64,000 nucleotides of DNA, from the NCBI GenBank assembly GCA_964607425.1, contig CAZSKQ010000005.1:1-64000 (forward strand). The letters run 5' to 3'. The DNA is from IDS-8 sp964607425. GTDB lineage: Bacteria; Pseudomonadota; Gammaproteobacteria; Steroidobacterales; Woeseiaceae. Each line of letters starts with the position of its first letter. Within the stretch, counting starts at the first letter, position 1. The notes below the pieces were generated by a model. That model was given only the letters and a program-made list of their open reading frames with translations, ran no database searches and was not told the origin of the DNA. The position numbers and the translations under genes were made by a program. Shown here in pieces: positions 50,176-58,267 of the stretch.

Positions 50176-51177
50176 ATGTCTATAAATTCACATGAAATAA
50201 CCTGGCTCAAGGCATTCGCCGAGGGCTGGCGCGCGCGCGAGGCGCAAGGCCGGCTGCCCCACGCCGTTTTGCTTACGGGCCAACCCGGAATCGGCAAGCG
50301 GGCCGCTGCCGCCTGGCTCGCGCAATGCCGTTTGCGGATCGGAACCCCGGGGTCGCTGCCGGCCCACCCGGCGTCGGTACCGGAGCATGCCGACCTGCGC
50401 TGGCTCAGAAAACCCGCGGACAAGGAGTCGATCGGCATCGACCAGGTGCGCGAGTTGATTGGCGAATTGTCCCTGACGAGCTACGAGGGAGGTGCCAAGG
50501 TCGCGGTCATCGAGCCTGCCGACATCATGACCACGGACGCCGCCAACAGCTTGCTGAAGACACTGGAGGAACCCCCGGGCGATGCGCTGCTGGTGCTGGT
50601 CGCGGATCGGGTGGGCAGGTTGCCGGCGACTATCTTCAGCCGCTGCCAGCGCCTGAACCTGTCGGCGCCGCCGCCCGGCGTGAGCCTTGCCTGGCTCGAC
50701 CGGCTGCAGCCCGGCGCCGACTGGCCGGCGGCCCTGGAGGCAGCCGGCAACGCTCCGCTGGCGGCCATCGACGCGCTGGACACACTGGAGGACACGGACA
50801 GGATGGAACGCGAATTCTCGGCGCTCGCCGAGGGCCGTGCATCGCCCGTGGAAGTGGCCGAGCGCTGGGCCAGGCTGGAGCCGGCGTTCGTGCTCGGTTG
50901 GCTGGTCCGGCAGGTGCAGCGCTGCGTTTATCGCCTCAGCGACCGCTCGCGTGCGGCGGGGCGGCATCCCGTCTCCGAAACCGTGCTGCACCGCATGGAC
51001 AGGCGAAATCTCTTCTGCTATCTAGACACGATCAATCGCTTGCGGGGCCAGCCGCTGGCGTCATATAACGTCCAGCTGACCCTGGAAAGCCTGTTGATCG
51101 ACTGGGCCGGTGGCCTGGCCGATTACCGCAACGCCTTTTCCCCGGGAAGGTTGCTGCCCGTCCCGGTTGCAAGATGA
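50176..51177 (+). CDS. holB: DNA polymerase III delta-prime subunit
   Basis: A 333-aa clamp-loader subunit. Family segments: RLPHAVLLTGQPGIGKRAAAAWLAQC, IGIDQVRELIGELSLTSYEGGAKVAVIEPADIMTTDAANSLLKTLEEPPGDALLVLVAD, and LPATIFSRCQRL. The zinc module usually found after the P-loop (four cysteines before HPD) is missing: only one cysteine remains in QCRLRIGTPGSLPAHPASV. So the subunit is recognisable but has lost its zinc site. Preceded by a short AT-rich stretch; pilZ starts 13 nt later. Confidence 0.9.
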   Translation: MSINSHEITWLKAFAEGWRAREAQGRLPHAVLLTGQPGIGKRAAAAWLAQCRLRIGTPGSLPAHPASVPEHADLRWLRKPADKESIGIDQVRELIGELSLTSYEGGAKVAVIEPADIMTTDAANSLLKTLEEPPGDALLVLVADRVGRLPATIFSRCQRLNLSAPPPGVSLAWLDRLQPGADWPAALEAAGNAPLAAIDALDTLEDTDRMEREFSALAEGRASPVEVAERWARLEPAFVLGWLVRQVQRCVYRLSDRSRAAGRHPVSETVLHRMDRRNLFCYLDTINRLRGQPLASYNVQLTLESLLIDWAGGLADYRNAFSPGRLLPVPVAR

Positions 51178-51190
51178 GACCGATAGAACA

Positions 51191-51547
51191 ATGGCCGATA
51201 CACCAAGACCCGCCAAGCCCGGCCTGCTGACGCTGACCATCCGGGACAAGAGCGCGCTGTACCTCGCGTACATGCCGTTCGTCGTCAATGGCGGGTTGTT
51301 CATTCCGACGAACAGCTCCTACCGGCTGGGCGACGAAGTGTTCATGCTGCTGAACCTCATGGGCGAGGACGAGAAAATCCCGGTAGCCGGCACGGTTGTC
51401 TGGATGACGCCCAAGGGTGCCCAGGGCAAACGTACGGCCGGCATAGGCGTGCAGTTCAGCGACCAGGACCAGGGCAACACGCAGAAGAAGATCGAGAACT
51501 ACCTGGCCGGCGCCCTGGGCGGCGACAAGCCGACGCATACGATGTAA
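51191..51547 (+). CDS. pilZ: PilZ-domain type IV pilus protein
   Basis: A 118-aa PilZ of the pilus-assembly branch: LLTLTIRDKSALYLAYMPFVVNGGLFIPTNSSYRLGDEVFML, with GTVVWMTPKGAQGKRTAGIGVQF later. This branch lacks the RxxxR and D/NxSxxG motifs needed to bind cyclic di-GMP, and those are indeed absent. In xanthomonads such proteins bind PilB and FimX-like partners. The place after holB is conserved. Confidence 0.93.
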   Translation: MADTPRPAKPGLLTLTIRDKSALYLAYMPFVVNGGLFIPTNSSYRLGDEVFMLLNLMGEDEKIPVAGTVVWMTPKGAQGKRTAGIGVQFSDQDQGNTQKKIENYLAGALGGDKPTHTM

Positions 51548-51585
51548 GCCGAAGCCGCCCACCCCCGCGAGACGCACCGCCCCCC

Positions 51586-51609
51586 GTAGGAGCCCGCCAT
51601 GCGGGCGAC
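51586..51609 (+). repeat. REP palindrome, left half of an inverted pair
   Basis: Plus-strand copy identical to that at 27668 over the GTAG head, GAGCCCGC, CAT and GCGGGCGAC. With the minus copy at 51695 it makes a BIME-like unit of 133 bp. Confidence 0.85.
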
Positions 51610-51694
51610 CGGCACCAAGACAGATCGAAGCTCCGTTCCGGCACCGCCCTTATGGAACGAGCAGAACAACGGGGCCGCATTCGGATTGTTGATG

Positions 51695-51718
51695 GTCGCC
51701 CGCATGGCGGGCTCCTAC
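51695..51718 (-). repeat. REP palindrome, right half of an inverted pair
   Basis: Minus-strand copy; GTAG head at 51718-51715. A fragment ATGCGGGCTACGATC directly follows at 51719, perhaps the remnant of another copy. The pair fills most of the gap between pilZ and the CNB-rhodanese gene. Confidence 0.85.
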
Positions 51719-51782
51719 ATGCGGGCTACGATCAGCAACGGGGGAGGTGACGGTGCCGAGTCGGCCTTCGGCGTCGGCGCTT

Positions 51783-52829
51783 TTATCGTTGACCCGAGCT
51801 GATGCCGCCGCGCAGGACGTAGGCGTGATAGCCGCGTTCGCTGAGGATGTAGGCGCCGGCGGAGCTGCGCCGCCCGGTATCGCAGCACACGATGTACTTC
51901 CTCTTCGGATCCAGCGTGTTGATCTTCAGGCGGATGAAATACAGCGGAATGTTGATCGCACCGTCGTGGTGGTGGTTCTCGAATTCGCTCGGCAGCCGCA
52001 CGTCCAGCCACTGGCCGCCGGAGCGCACGATTTCTTCGGCTTCCGCGTGGCTTACCCACTCGAGCATCGGCTCGTTCAGCAGCCGCTTGAAATCGTCCTT
52101 GCCGAGGCGCATTACCGCGCCGTCGCTGGTCATCGTCACGGTCGCATTGCGCTTGGCGTCGGAGATCAGCGCTTCTTCACCGAACGTGTCGCCGACGCTG
52201 AGTTCGGCAAGCTTGATGCCGTCCTTGTTCAGCGGCGTCTCGCGCGTAACAAGCGCCCTGCCGCGCGTCAGCACGTAGAAAAAATCGCCCTCGGCACCCT
52301 GCTTGATGACAACGTCGCCGGACTTGTAGTTGATCTGCTGCATGCGCATGAAGATCGCCTGTATGTTCGCCGGCGGAATCTTGTGGAAAGCCTTCGTCTG
52401 CAGCAGCATCGTCATCCAGTCGTCGCCCCCGACGTCGGTCGTGCCCTGCAGCTCGGAGACTTCGTAGGAACCGGTCTGGTCCCATGTCAGCATCACGTCG
52501 AGCAGGTCGCTGTCGATTGCAATATATTGCACGCGATTGCGCGCCCGGGCGGTAACGCGGCGGGGGAACATCGGCGACACCGGGTTTCGCGCACTGTCGG
52601 TGCCGCCCTCGACCAGTTCCTGCACCTGGCCCTGGTCGATGAGCTCGAGCGTACCGGATACGACGTAGACAGTCCGTTTCTCGGTGTCGCCTTCCTTGAA
52701 CAGGACCTGCTGCGGGGACAACTCGCGCAGCTGCACCTTCTTTGCCAGCGCAGCGAGGTTGTCACGCTTCAGCCCGTCGAGCGGGGAAAAGCCCTTGAGC
52801 AGTTCAGTATCCAGCTGCTCGTCCGTCAT
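51783..52829 (-). CDS. cyclic nucleotide-binding and rhodanese domain protein
   Basis: A 348-aa soluble protein with three domains. The N-terminal CNB-like fold (about 10-120) has ELSPQQVLFKEGDTEKRTVYVVSGTLEL but lacks a clear phosphate-binding cassette. The second CNB domain (about 140-245) has GDVVIKQGAEGDFFYVLTRGRA and the cassette FGEEALISDAKRNATVTM with FGE and the cAMP-phosphate arginine. The C-terminal rhodanese (about 255-348) has WLDVRLPSEFENHHHDGAINIPL and a cysteine loop CCDTGRRSSAGAY. It may couple cyclic-nucleotide or redox signals to sulfur transfer; no DNA-binding domain is present. Single gene. Confidence 0.85.
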   Translation of the reverse strand: MTDEQLDTELLKGFSPLDGLKRDNLAALAKKVQLRELSPQQVLFKEGDTEKRTVYVVSGTLELIDQGQVQELVEGGTDSARNPVSPMFPRRVTARARNRVQYIAIDSDLLDVMLTWDQTGSYEVSELQGTTDVGGDDWMTMLLQTKAFHKIPPANIQAIFMRMQQINYKSGDVVIKQGAEGDFFYVLTRGRALVTRETPLNKDGIKLAELSVGDTFGEEALISDAKRNATVTMTSDGAVMRLGKDDFKRLLNEPMLEWVSHAEAEEIVRSGGQWLDVRLPSEFENHHHDGAINIPLYFIRLKINTLDPKRKYIVCCDTGRRSSAGAYILSERGYHAYVLRGGISSGQR

Positions 52830-52968
52830 GTTTCATCCTGAATGTCACTCTTGGTCCGGCGTCGGAGCTAAGCCATTATTCTAACGTGAATTTGTAGCTG
52901 TCGATACCGCGGCTCCGCGCGAGCGTGAAGCGTCGCACAATTTGAGCGTGCATGGGAGAACCGGCGTA

Positions 52969-55044
52969 TCACTTTTCCACGCTCGTTGCTTCCCCGAACC
53001 GGGACCAGCCCTCATGCGGCTTGAACCAGTCACCATGCTTCGCCTGGAGTGCCTGCAGCGCCGAGCGGATCTCCGCCACGCCGCGGTCGCGCGCGTACTT
53101 GAGCGGGCCGCCGCGAAACGGCGCGAAGCCGGTGCCGAAAATCACACCGGCATCCAGCAGGTCGGCGTCGCCCACCACCCCTTCCGACAGGCATGCCACC
53201 GATTCGTTGACCATGGGCAGGATGAGACGGTCCGTGATGTCGTCCGGCACGCGCGCGCCGGCGCTTTCTTCGTTTTCCGGCTCGATCCGCTTGCCGTTCT
53301 CCCAGCGGTAGAAGCCCTGGCCCGACTTGCGGCCGAGCTGCCCCTGCTCGACCATGGCCTTGAGCCGCGGCGGTATCGGCCGGTCGAACGCGGCGCCCAG
53401 CACTTCCGAGACGTTCAGCACGATATCGAGCCCAACGGTGTCGAGGAGCTCGATGGGGCCCGCGGGCATGCCGAAATCTTTCGCCGCATCGTCGATGGCC
53501 GCCAGCGGCACGCCCGCATCCGCCAGCGCCATCGCCTGCGCGAGGTACGGCGCCAGCACGCGGTTCACGACGAATCCCGGCGCGCTCGCGCATGCGAGCG
53601 GGAACTTGCCGATGTCGCGCACGAAGGCAAATGCAGTGTCCAGCACCGCCTGCTCCGTGTCCTCGCAGCGGATGACCTCTACGAGCGGCAGCTTGGCCAC
53701 CGGATTGAAGAAGTGCAGGCCGATGAAGCGGCGGGGCCGCTCCAGCACCGTGCGCAATTCTTCCAGCCGGATGCTGGAGGTGTTGGTCGCGAGCAGGGCG
53801 TCGGGCGCCATCTGCGCCTGGAGCCCGGCATAGAGCTCCTGCTTGGCCTCGCGGTTTTCGAAAATGGCTTCGATGACGAGATCCGCGCCGGCGATGCCGG
53901 CGCCCGCAACGTCGGCACGCAGCCTTTGCGACGTCACCTCGCGCTCCCTCTCGTCCCGCACTTTACGGTTGAACAGCTTCGAAGCGCGCTCCAACGCGGG
54001 GCGCAGGTATTCCTCGCTCCGGTCCTGCAGGGTCACGTCGAACCCGCGTAACGCGCACCACGCGGCGATGTCGCCGCCCATCACGCCCGCACCCACTACG
54101 TGCACTTTCCCGACCTTTCGTTCCGGCTTGCCGCCCTGCGATTTGAGCCGGTTCTGCAGGAAGAAAACGCGCACGAGGTTTCGCGAGGTGCTGCCGCACA
54201 TCAGTTCGGCAATGGAGCGGGCCTCGGCCTCATAGCCGGTACGCTCCGACGCACCGTGGCGCTGCCACAGGTCGACGATGGCGTAAGGGGCAGGGTAGTG
54301 GTCCGGCCGCGCCCGGGCAGCCACCTGGCGGCGCAGCATGCGCGCGACAAACGGCCGTACCGGCTGCAGGTTCAGCAGGCGATCCAGCAGCGGCGGGCGG
54401 GGCGCCGGGCGCTCGGCCGCGATGATTTCCCGCGCGGCCTGGCGCCAGTTGTCGGGCGCCACGATCCGTTCGATGAGATTGATGCGGATCGCCTTCGACG
54501 GTGTGACCGGCTTGCCGGTCAGCATCAGCTCCATCGCGGCGCGGACGCCGCAAAGCCGGACCGCGCGGACCGTGCCGCCGAAGCCGGGATGGATACCGAG
54601 CTGCACCTCGGGCAGTCCGAGTATGGCCTTCGGGTTCTGCAGCGCGATGCGGTGATCGCAGGCCAGCGCCAGCTCGAGCCCGCCCCCGAGCGCGTAGCCG
54701 TTGATCGCGGCCACCGTCGGGCAGCGGAGCGACGCAACCCGGTCCAGAACCTGCTGCCCGAGGCGGATCAGGCGGTAGCCTTCCTCCGGGTTGGCAATGC
54801 GGGTGAATTCGTTGATGTCGGCGCCCATCACGAAGCCGTTCTGCTTCCCGGAATGGATCACGAGGCCCCGCGGCGGATCGCTTTCAAAGGCCGCGATGAT
54901 CGCGCCCAGTTCCTCCAGCACCGGCCGCGACAGCACGTTCACGCTGCCGTCGCTCTTGTCGATGCGCAGCCACGCAATCCCTTCGCTGTCCCGCTCCGCG
55001 CGCCAGTGCGCGAATTTCCCGGCGCTATCGTCAGTCGTCGTCAT
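52969..55044 (-). CDS. fused enoyl-CoA hydratase / 3-hydroxyacyl-CoA dehydrogenase (FadB/FadJ-like)
   Basis: A 691-aa beta-oxidation enzyme. The N-terminal crotonase domain (1-190) has NGFVMGADINEFTRI, INGYALGGGLELALACDHRIA and GLPEVQLGIHPGFGGTVRAV. The dehydrogenase part (from about 310) shows VHVVGAGVMGGDIAAWCALRG, HFFNPVAKLPLVEVI and PGFVVNRVLAPYLAQAM, ending with FGTGFAPFRGGPLKYARDRG. Start MTTTDDSAGK at 55044, preceded by a purine-rich GAGG. No thiolase partner is adjacent. Its start overlaps the EEP gene end by 14 nt. Confidence 0.93.
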   Translation of the reverse strand: MTTTDDSAGKFAHWRAERDSEGIAWLRIDKSDGSVNVLSRPVLEELGAIIAAFESDPPRGLVIHSGKQNGFVMGADINEFTRIANPEEGYRLIRLGQQVLDRVASLRCPTVAAINGYALGGGLELALACDHRIALQNPKAILGLPEVQLGIHPGFGGTVRAVRLCGVRAAMELMLTGKPVTPSKAIRINLIERIVAPDNWRQAAREIIAAERPAPRPPLLDRLLNLQPVRPFVARMLRRQVAARARPDHYPAPYAIVDLWQRHGASERTGYEAEARSIAELMCGSTSRNLVRVFFLQNRLKSQGGKPERKVGKVHVVGAGVMGGDIAAWCALRGFDVTLQDRSEEYLRPALERASKLFNRKVRDEREREVTSQRLRADVAGAGIAGADLVIEAIFENREAKQELYAGLQAQMAPDALLATNTSSIRLEELRTVLERPRRFIGLHFFNPVAKLPLVEVIRCEDTEQAVLDTAFAFVRDIGKFPLACASAPGFVVNRVLAPYLAQAMALADAGVPLAAIDDAAKDFGMPAGPIELLDTVGLDIVLNVSEVLGAAFDRPIPPRLKAMVEQGQLGRKSGQGFYRWENGKRIEPENEESAGARVPDDITDRLILPMVNESVACLSEGVVGDADLLDAGVIFGTGFAPFRGGPLKYARDRGVAEIRSALQALQAKHGDWFKPHEGWSRFGEATSVEK

Positions 55045-55807
55045 CCTCCTCGCCCCCTTCGGTTGTCCTGCTCGCTGTAACTTCGAAATCACAGATCAAC
55101 GGTAAGTGATCTGAAAACCGTACCCTCGGCACCTCGAAGCCGGTGACCTCGATGCCTTCCTGGTACAGGATGAAATCGAGCTCCTTGCGTGGCGCGCGGC
55201 TGGGGTAGGAGGGCAGGTGCTCGGTGTTGGCGCTTTTCAGCCCGGCGGCCCGCATGAAGAGGTAAATCTCGTTCTCGCCCCAGAAGGTGTTGAAGTCCCC
55301 CGCGACGATCACGGGCTTCTCGGTGGCTTCGATCAGGTCATAGAGCTTCCGGAGCTGCAGGTGCCGGTGGCGGTATTTCAGCGACAGATGCACGAGAAAA
55401 ACCGCGAAATGCTCCATTTCCAGCTCGATGATCAGGCGCTTGATGCCGGTGTCGAAGTAATGGAACGTTTCGCCCTGCACCCAGGGCGCCGCCAGGAACG
55501 CGTTGCCCTGCTTGCGGATGATCGGCAACAGCTGGTTGATGGATCTTTCGCCGTACTTGATCTCGTAGGAAGTCGTGAGCCCCAGCTCCGCGGCGATGGC
55601 CTCCGCCTGGTTCACGCCCCGGCTCCGGATCGACCCGGTGTCCACCTCCACCAGCCCCACGATGTCCGGTTTCGCCGCCCGGATGAACGCCGTGATTTCC
55701 GGCAGCACGTTCCGGTTGCCGAGGATGTAACCGGCTCCCGGCAGGGGCACGTGCATGGACGCACCAGCGCCCACGGCATACCGGATGTTGTAGAGGAGTA
55801 ATCGCAT
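55031..55807 (-). CDS. endonuclease/exonuclease/phosphatase family hydrolase
   Basis: A 258-aa metal-dependent phosphohydrolase of the EEP superfamily. Active-site motifs in order: LLYNIRYAVG (Asn), GLVEVDTGS (Glu), VHLSLKYRHRHLQLRKL, VAGDFNTFWGE (Asp, Asn) and SDHLPLICDF (Asp-His). Substrate unknown: nucleases, sphingomyelinases and inositol phosphatases share the fold. No signal peptide from the chosen start MRLLLYNIRY. The C-terminus is very acidic (GGEEDDDD). Confidence 0.85.
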   Translation of the reverse strand: MRLLLYNIRYAVGAGASMHVPLPGAGYILGNRNVLPEITAFIRAAKPDIVGLVEVDTGSIRSRGVNQAEAIAAELGLTTSYEIKYGERSINQLLPIIRKQGNAFLAAPWVQGETFHYFDTGIKRLIIELEMEHFAVFLVHLSLKYRHRHLQLRKLYDLIEATEKPVIVAGDFNTFWGENEIYLFMRAAGLKSANTEHLPSYPSRAPRKELDFILYQEGIEVTGFEVPRVRFSDHLPLICDFEVTASRTTEGGEEDDDD

Positions 55808-56166
55808 CAAGGGTTCGCCGGGACTCGTCGCTCGCGCCTGCAAAGGCCGTGCGGGGGCGCCGCGTACGATACCGGAAGCGCGGAGCACGGGAAATGCGAG
55901 TATGCCGGATTTCCCTGCCCTGTTGGCATTTTGCCGCGCCGGCAAGGGTGTGGCGGGTTACCGGAAACCGTGCCACGTTTCGACGCGCGGTGCGCCCCCC
56001 GCAGGCCGGCAGCGGGGCATTGTAGGAGCCCGCCATGCGGGCGACGCCGGGCGTCGCATCGTGGCATCGCGGCGTTGTGCCGGGCGCGAAAACGGGCGGC
56101 GCGGCATTGCAAAACCGCCCGCGGGACAGGACACTAGCCGGCCAAGGAGGCTGGTGGGAGACAGCG
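55808..56166. other. 359-bp intergenic region between divergent genes
   Basis: No credible open reading frame. It holds the REP copy at 56022-56045, immediately followed by GCGACG-CCGGG-CGTCGC (56041-56057), a further small hairpin. No clear promoter hexamers were recognised. Confidence 0.6.
56022..56045 (+). repeat. REP palindrome
   Basis: Plus-strand copy with the GTAG head and the GAGCCCGC/GCGGGC arms, upstream of the TIR-like gene. Confidence 0.85.
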
Positions 56167-56616
56167 GTGTACGAAAACAACCCGGTGCGGGTCTTCGTGA
56201 CCCACACTTTCAGCGAGGATGAGGATTACCTCCGGGTTTTCGAGTTCCTGGAGGGCGTGGATCGGTTCTTCTACCTGAACTGCAGCAAGCCCGAAGCGAT
56301 GCCGAGCAGCGGGGGCCTGGAAGCGATCAAGGAAGAGCTCATCCGGCAGATCAAGGAAAGCGAGGCGATCGTCGTGCTGGCGAGCCATTACGAACGTAAC
56401 GGCGACCTGGTCCGGTTCCAGATGGATGTGGCCGAGGCCAACGAGAAGCCGATGATCGCGATCCGGCCTTTCGGCGGCCTCGGCGAAACGCCGAAGGAAC
56501 TGCTGGAGCGGGTGAGCGAGCACATCGAGTGGAACTCGCGCGAGATCGCCGATGCACTCCGGCGCCAGGCGCGACTCGAGGATACGGCGCGCTGGGACGT
56601 CATCGATTTCCCCTGA
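56167..56616 (+). CDS. TIR-like domain protein (DUF1863/ThsB-type)
   Basis: A 149-aa protein made almost wholly of one Rossmann-like TIR fold: VRVFVTHTFSEDEDYLRVFEFLEG (strand A, BB loop), LIRQIKESEAIVVLASHYERNGDLVRFQMDVAEANEKPMIAI. It resembles the MTH538/DUF1863 TIR-like group that includes ThsB of Thoeris defence. At the place of the catalytic glutamate of NAD-cleaving TIRs (W-V-x-x-E) the sequence is LVRFQ, with Gln85, so NADase activity is doubtful. GTG 56167 follows GGGAG with 6-nt spacing. It is 5 nt from a GDPD gene, so they form an operon. No SIR2/ThsA gene is nearby. Confidence 0.8.
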   Translation: MYENNPVRVFVTHTFSEDEDYLRVFEFLEGVDRFFYLNCSKPEAMPSSGGLEAIKEELIRQIKESEAIVVLASHYERNGDLVRFQMDVAEANEKPMIAIRPFGGLGETPKELLERVSEHIEWNSREIADALRRQARLEDTARWDVIDFP

Positions 56617-56621
56617 GCCCT

Positions 56622-57584
56622 ATGGACAGGCCCGGCCGGCGCGCGCCACTGATCATCGCGCACCGAGGTGCCTCCGGCTACCTGCCGGAGCACACGCTGG
56701 AAGCGAAGGCGCTTGCCTTCGGCCAGGGCGCCGATTACCTCGAGCAGGACGTGGTCGCGACCCGCGATGACGTGCTGATCGTGCTGCACGACATCCACCT
56801 GGATTGGGTCACCGACGTAGCCGAGCGCTTCCCGGGCCGCCAGCGCCCGGACGGCCGCTACTATGCGCGGGATTTCGATTTTGCGGAGCTCGAGACCCTG
56901 AACGTGCACGAGCGGCACGGCGCGGATGGCATGGCCGTCTACCCGGGACGCTTCCCGGCCGCGGCCGGCCGTTTCCGGGTTTCCGCGTTGAGCGCGGAGC
57001 TCGCCCTGATTCGGGGATTGAACCGCTCGACCGGCCGCGACGTTGGCATCTACCCGGAGATCAAGCGACCGGCGTGGCACCGCTCCGAGGGCATCGACCT
57101 CGGCGCAAGGTTGCTCGAGATTCTCGACACGTACGGCTACCGTACCCGCGCGGACCGGGTCTACGTGCAATGCTTCGATGCGGCGGAGCTGCGGCGGCTG
57201 AGGGAAGACTGCGGCTGTGACCTGAAGCTCATCCAGCTCATCGGCGAGAATGCCTGGGGCGAGTCCGGGACCGACTATGATGCGTTGCGAACGCAGGACG
57301 GGCTCGCAGGCCTCGCGGGCATCGTCGACGGCATCGGTCCCTGGACGCAGCAGTTATACACGCCCGGCGAGGACGGTCGGCCAGCGCCGACTGCCCTCGC
57401 GGGTGCAGCGCACGCAGTCGGGCTGGAAGTGCACCCCTATACCTTCAGGGCCGATGACCTCGCGCCCGGTTTCCGGTCGTTCACCGGCATGGTCCGCTGG
57501 TTCGCGCGCGAGCTCAAGGTAGACGGGTTGTTCACGGACTTTCCGGACCGCGCGCGGCAGGCGCTCGACCCGAATGACAAATGA
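56622..57584 (+). CDS. glpQ: glycerophosphodiester phosphodiesterase
   Basis: A 320-aa GDPD TIM-barrel enzyme hydrolysing glycerophosphodiesters to glycerol-3-phosphate and an alcohol. Seen: IAHRGASGYLPEHTLEAK (catalytic His and Arg), DYLEQDVVATRDDVLIVLHD (metal Glu/Asp and His), YPEIKRP, and VDGLFTDFPDRAR at the end. Length is that of periplasmic GlpQ but there is no signal peptide, so it is cytoplasmic. It forms a two-gene unit with the TIR-like gene. Confidence 0.9.
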   Translation: MDRPGRRAPLIIAHRGASGYLPEHTLEAKALAFGQGADYLEQDVVATRDDVLIVLHDIHLDWVTDVAERFPGRQRPDGRYYARDFDFAELETLNVHERHGADGMAVYPGRFPAAAGRFRVSALSAELALIRGLNRSTGRDVGIYPEIKRPAWHRSEGIDLGARLLEILDTYGYRTRADRVYVQCFDAAELRRLREDCGCDLKLIQLIGENAWGESGTDYDALRTQDGLAGLAGIVDGIGPWTQQLYTPGEDGRPAPTALAGAAHAVGLEVHPYTFRADDLAPGFRSFTGMVRWFARELKVDGLFTDFPDRARQALDPNDK

Positions 57585-57742
57585 CATAAGTTATCAAATA
57601 TAAGTAGCTAAAAATTATAAAAGTTCAATCCCGTTCCTGTGTGCCGCGACCCTGTCGTCCCGCGGTATTGAGAACTCCGTCATTTTCCCCGTGACAAAAG
57701 TGCCTAATCTAGGCCGCTGCCATTCAGGATACGGATGCGGCG

Positions 57743-58267
57743 ATGTCCGAAGAGCTTTTCGACAACTGGCTGCTGACCGCAGGCGGCGCGTTCCTGCTCG
57801 GCTTCCTCGTCGCCAAGTTCGGTGCATGGCTGGGCCGATATCTCGACAGCAGGGAACGCGATCCGCGCGACGACCGGATTCGGTCGCTGGCCGCGGACGT
57901 GCGTGTTGCCCAGTCGTCGGCTGACAAGGCCCGAACGCAGCTCGAAGAAACCGCGAAAGAGCTGACGGAGACGCAGAAGCTGCTCACGGCACGGGACGAC
58001 GTGATCGCGGGACATGAAAGCAGGATCCGGCGCCTCAAATCCGATCTCAAGGAATCCGTCCTGAAAACGCGTGAGCTGCGCGCGGAGCTGAGCGACCGTG
58101 CCACCGAGAGCACCCGCTCCGAAGTCCGGCTGCGCGAAATCGAAACCGAGCTGTCGGTAGCCCGCGCCTCCACCGACCTCTTGGCGAGCGGTATGCTCGA
58201 TTACACGAGCACGGGCGAGGACGAGGAGGGGCCCGCTTTCACTCCCGGCGCGCGACGCTTACGTTGA
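57743..58267 (+). CDS. membrane-anchored coiled-coil protein of unknown function
   Basis: A 174-aa protein. A single N-terminal membrane helix (LLTAGGAFLLGFLVAKFGAWL) is followed by a long charged coiled coil at about 45-150 with heptads such as LEETAKELTETQKLLTARDDVIAGHESRIRRLKSDLKES. It resembles short scaffold or cell-envelope proteins but no family is recognised. The region before it (57585-57630) is AT-rich. Its 3' end overlaps the minus-strand membrane gene by 29 bp. Confidence 0.75.
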   Translation: MSEELFDNWLLTAGGAFLLGFLVAKFGAWLGRYLDSRERDPRDDRIRSLAADVRVAQSSADKARTQLEETAKELTETQKLLTARDDVIAGHESRIRRLKSDLKESVLKTRELRAELSDRATESTRSEVRLREIETELSVARASTDLLASGMLDYTSTGEDEEGPAFTPGARRLR

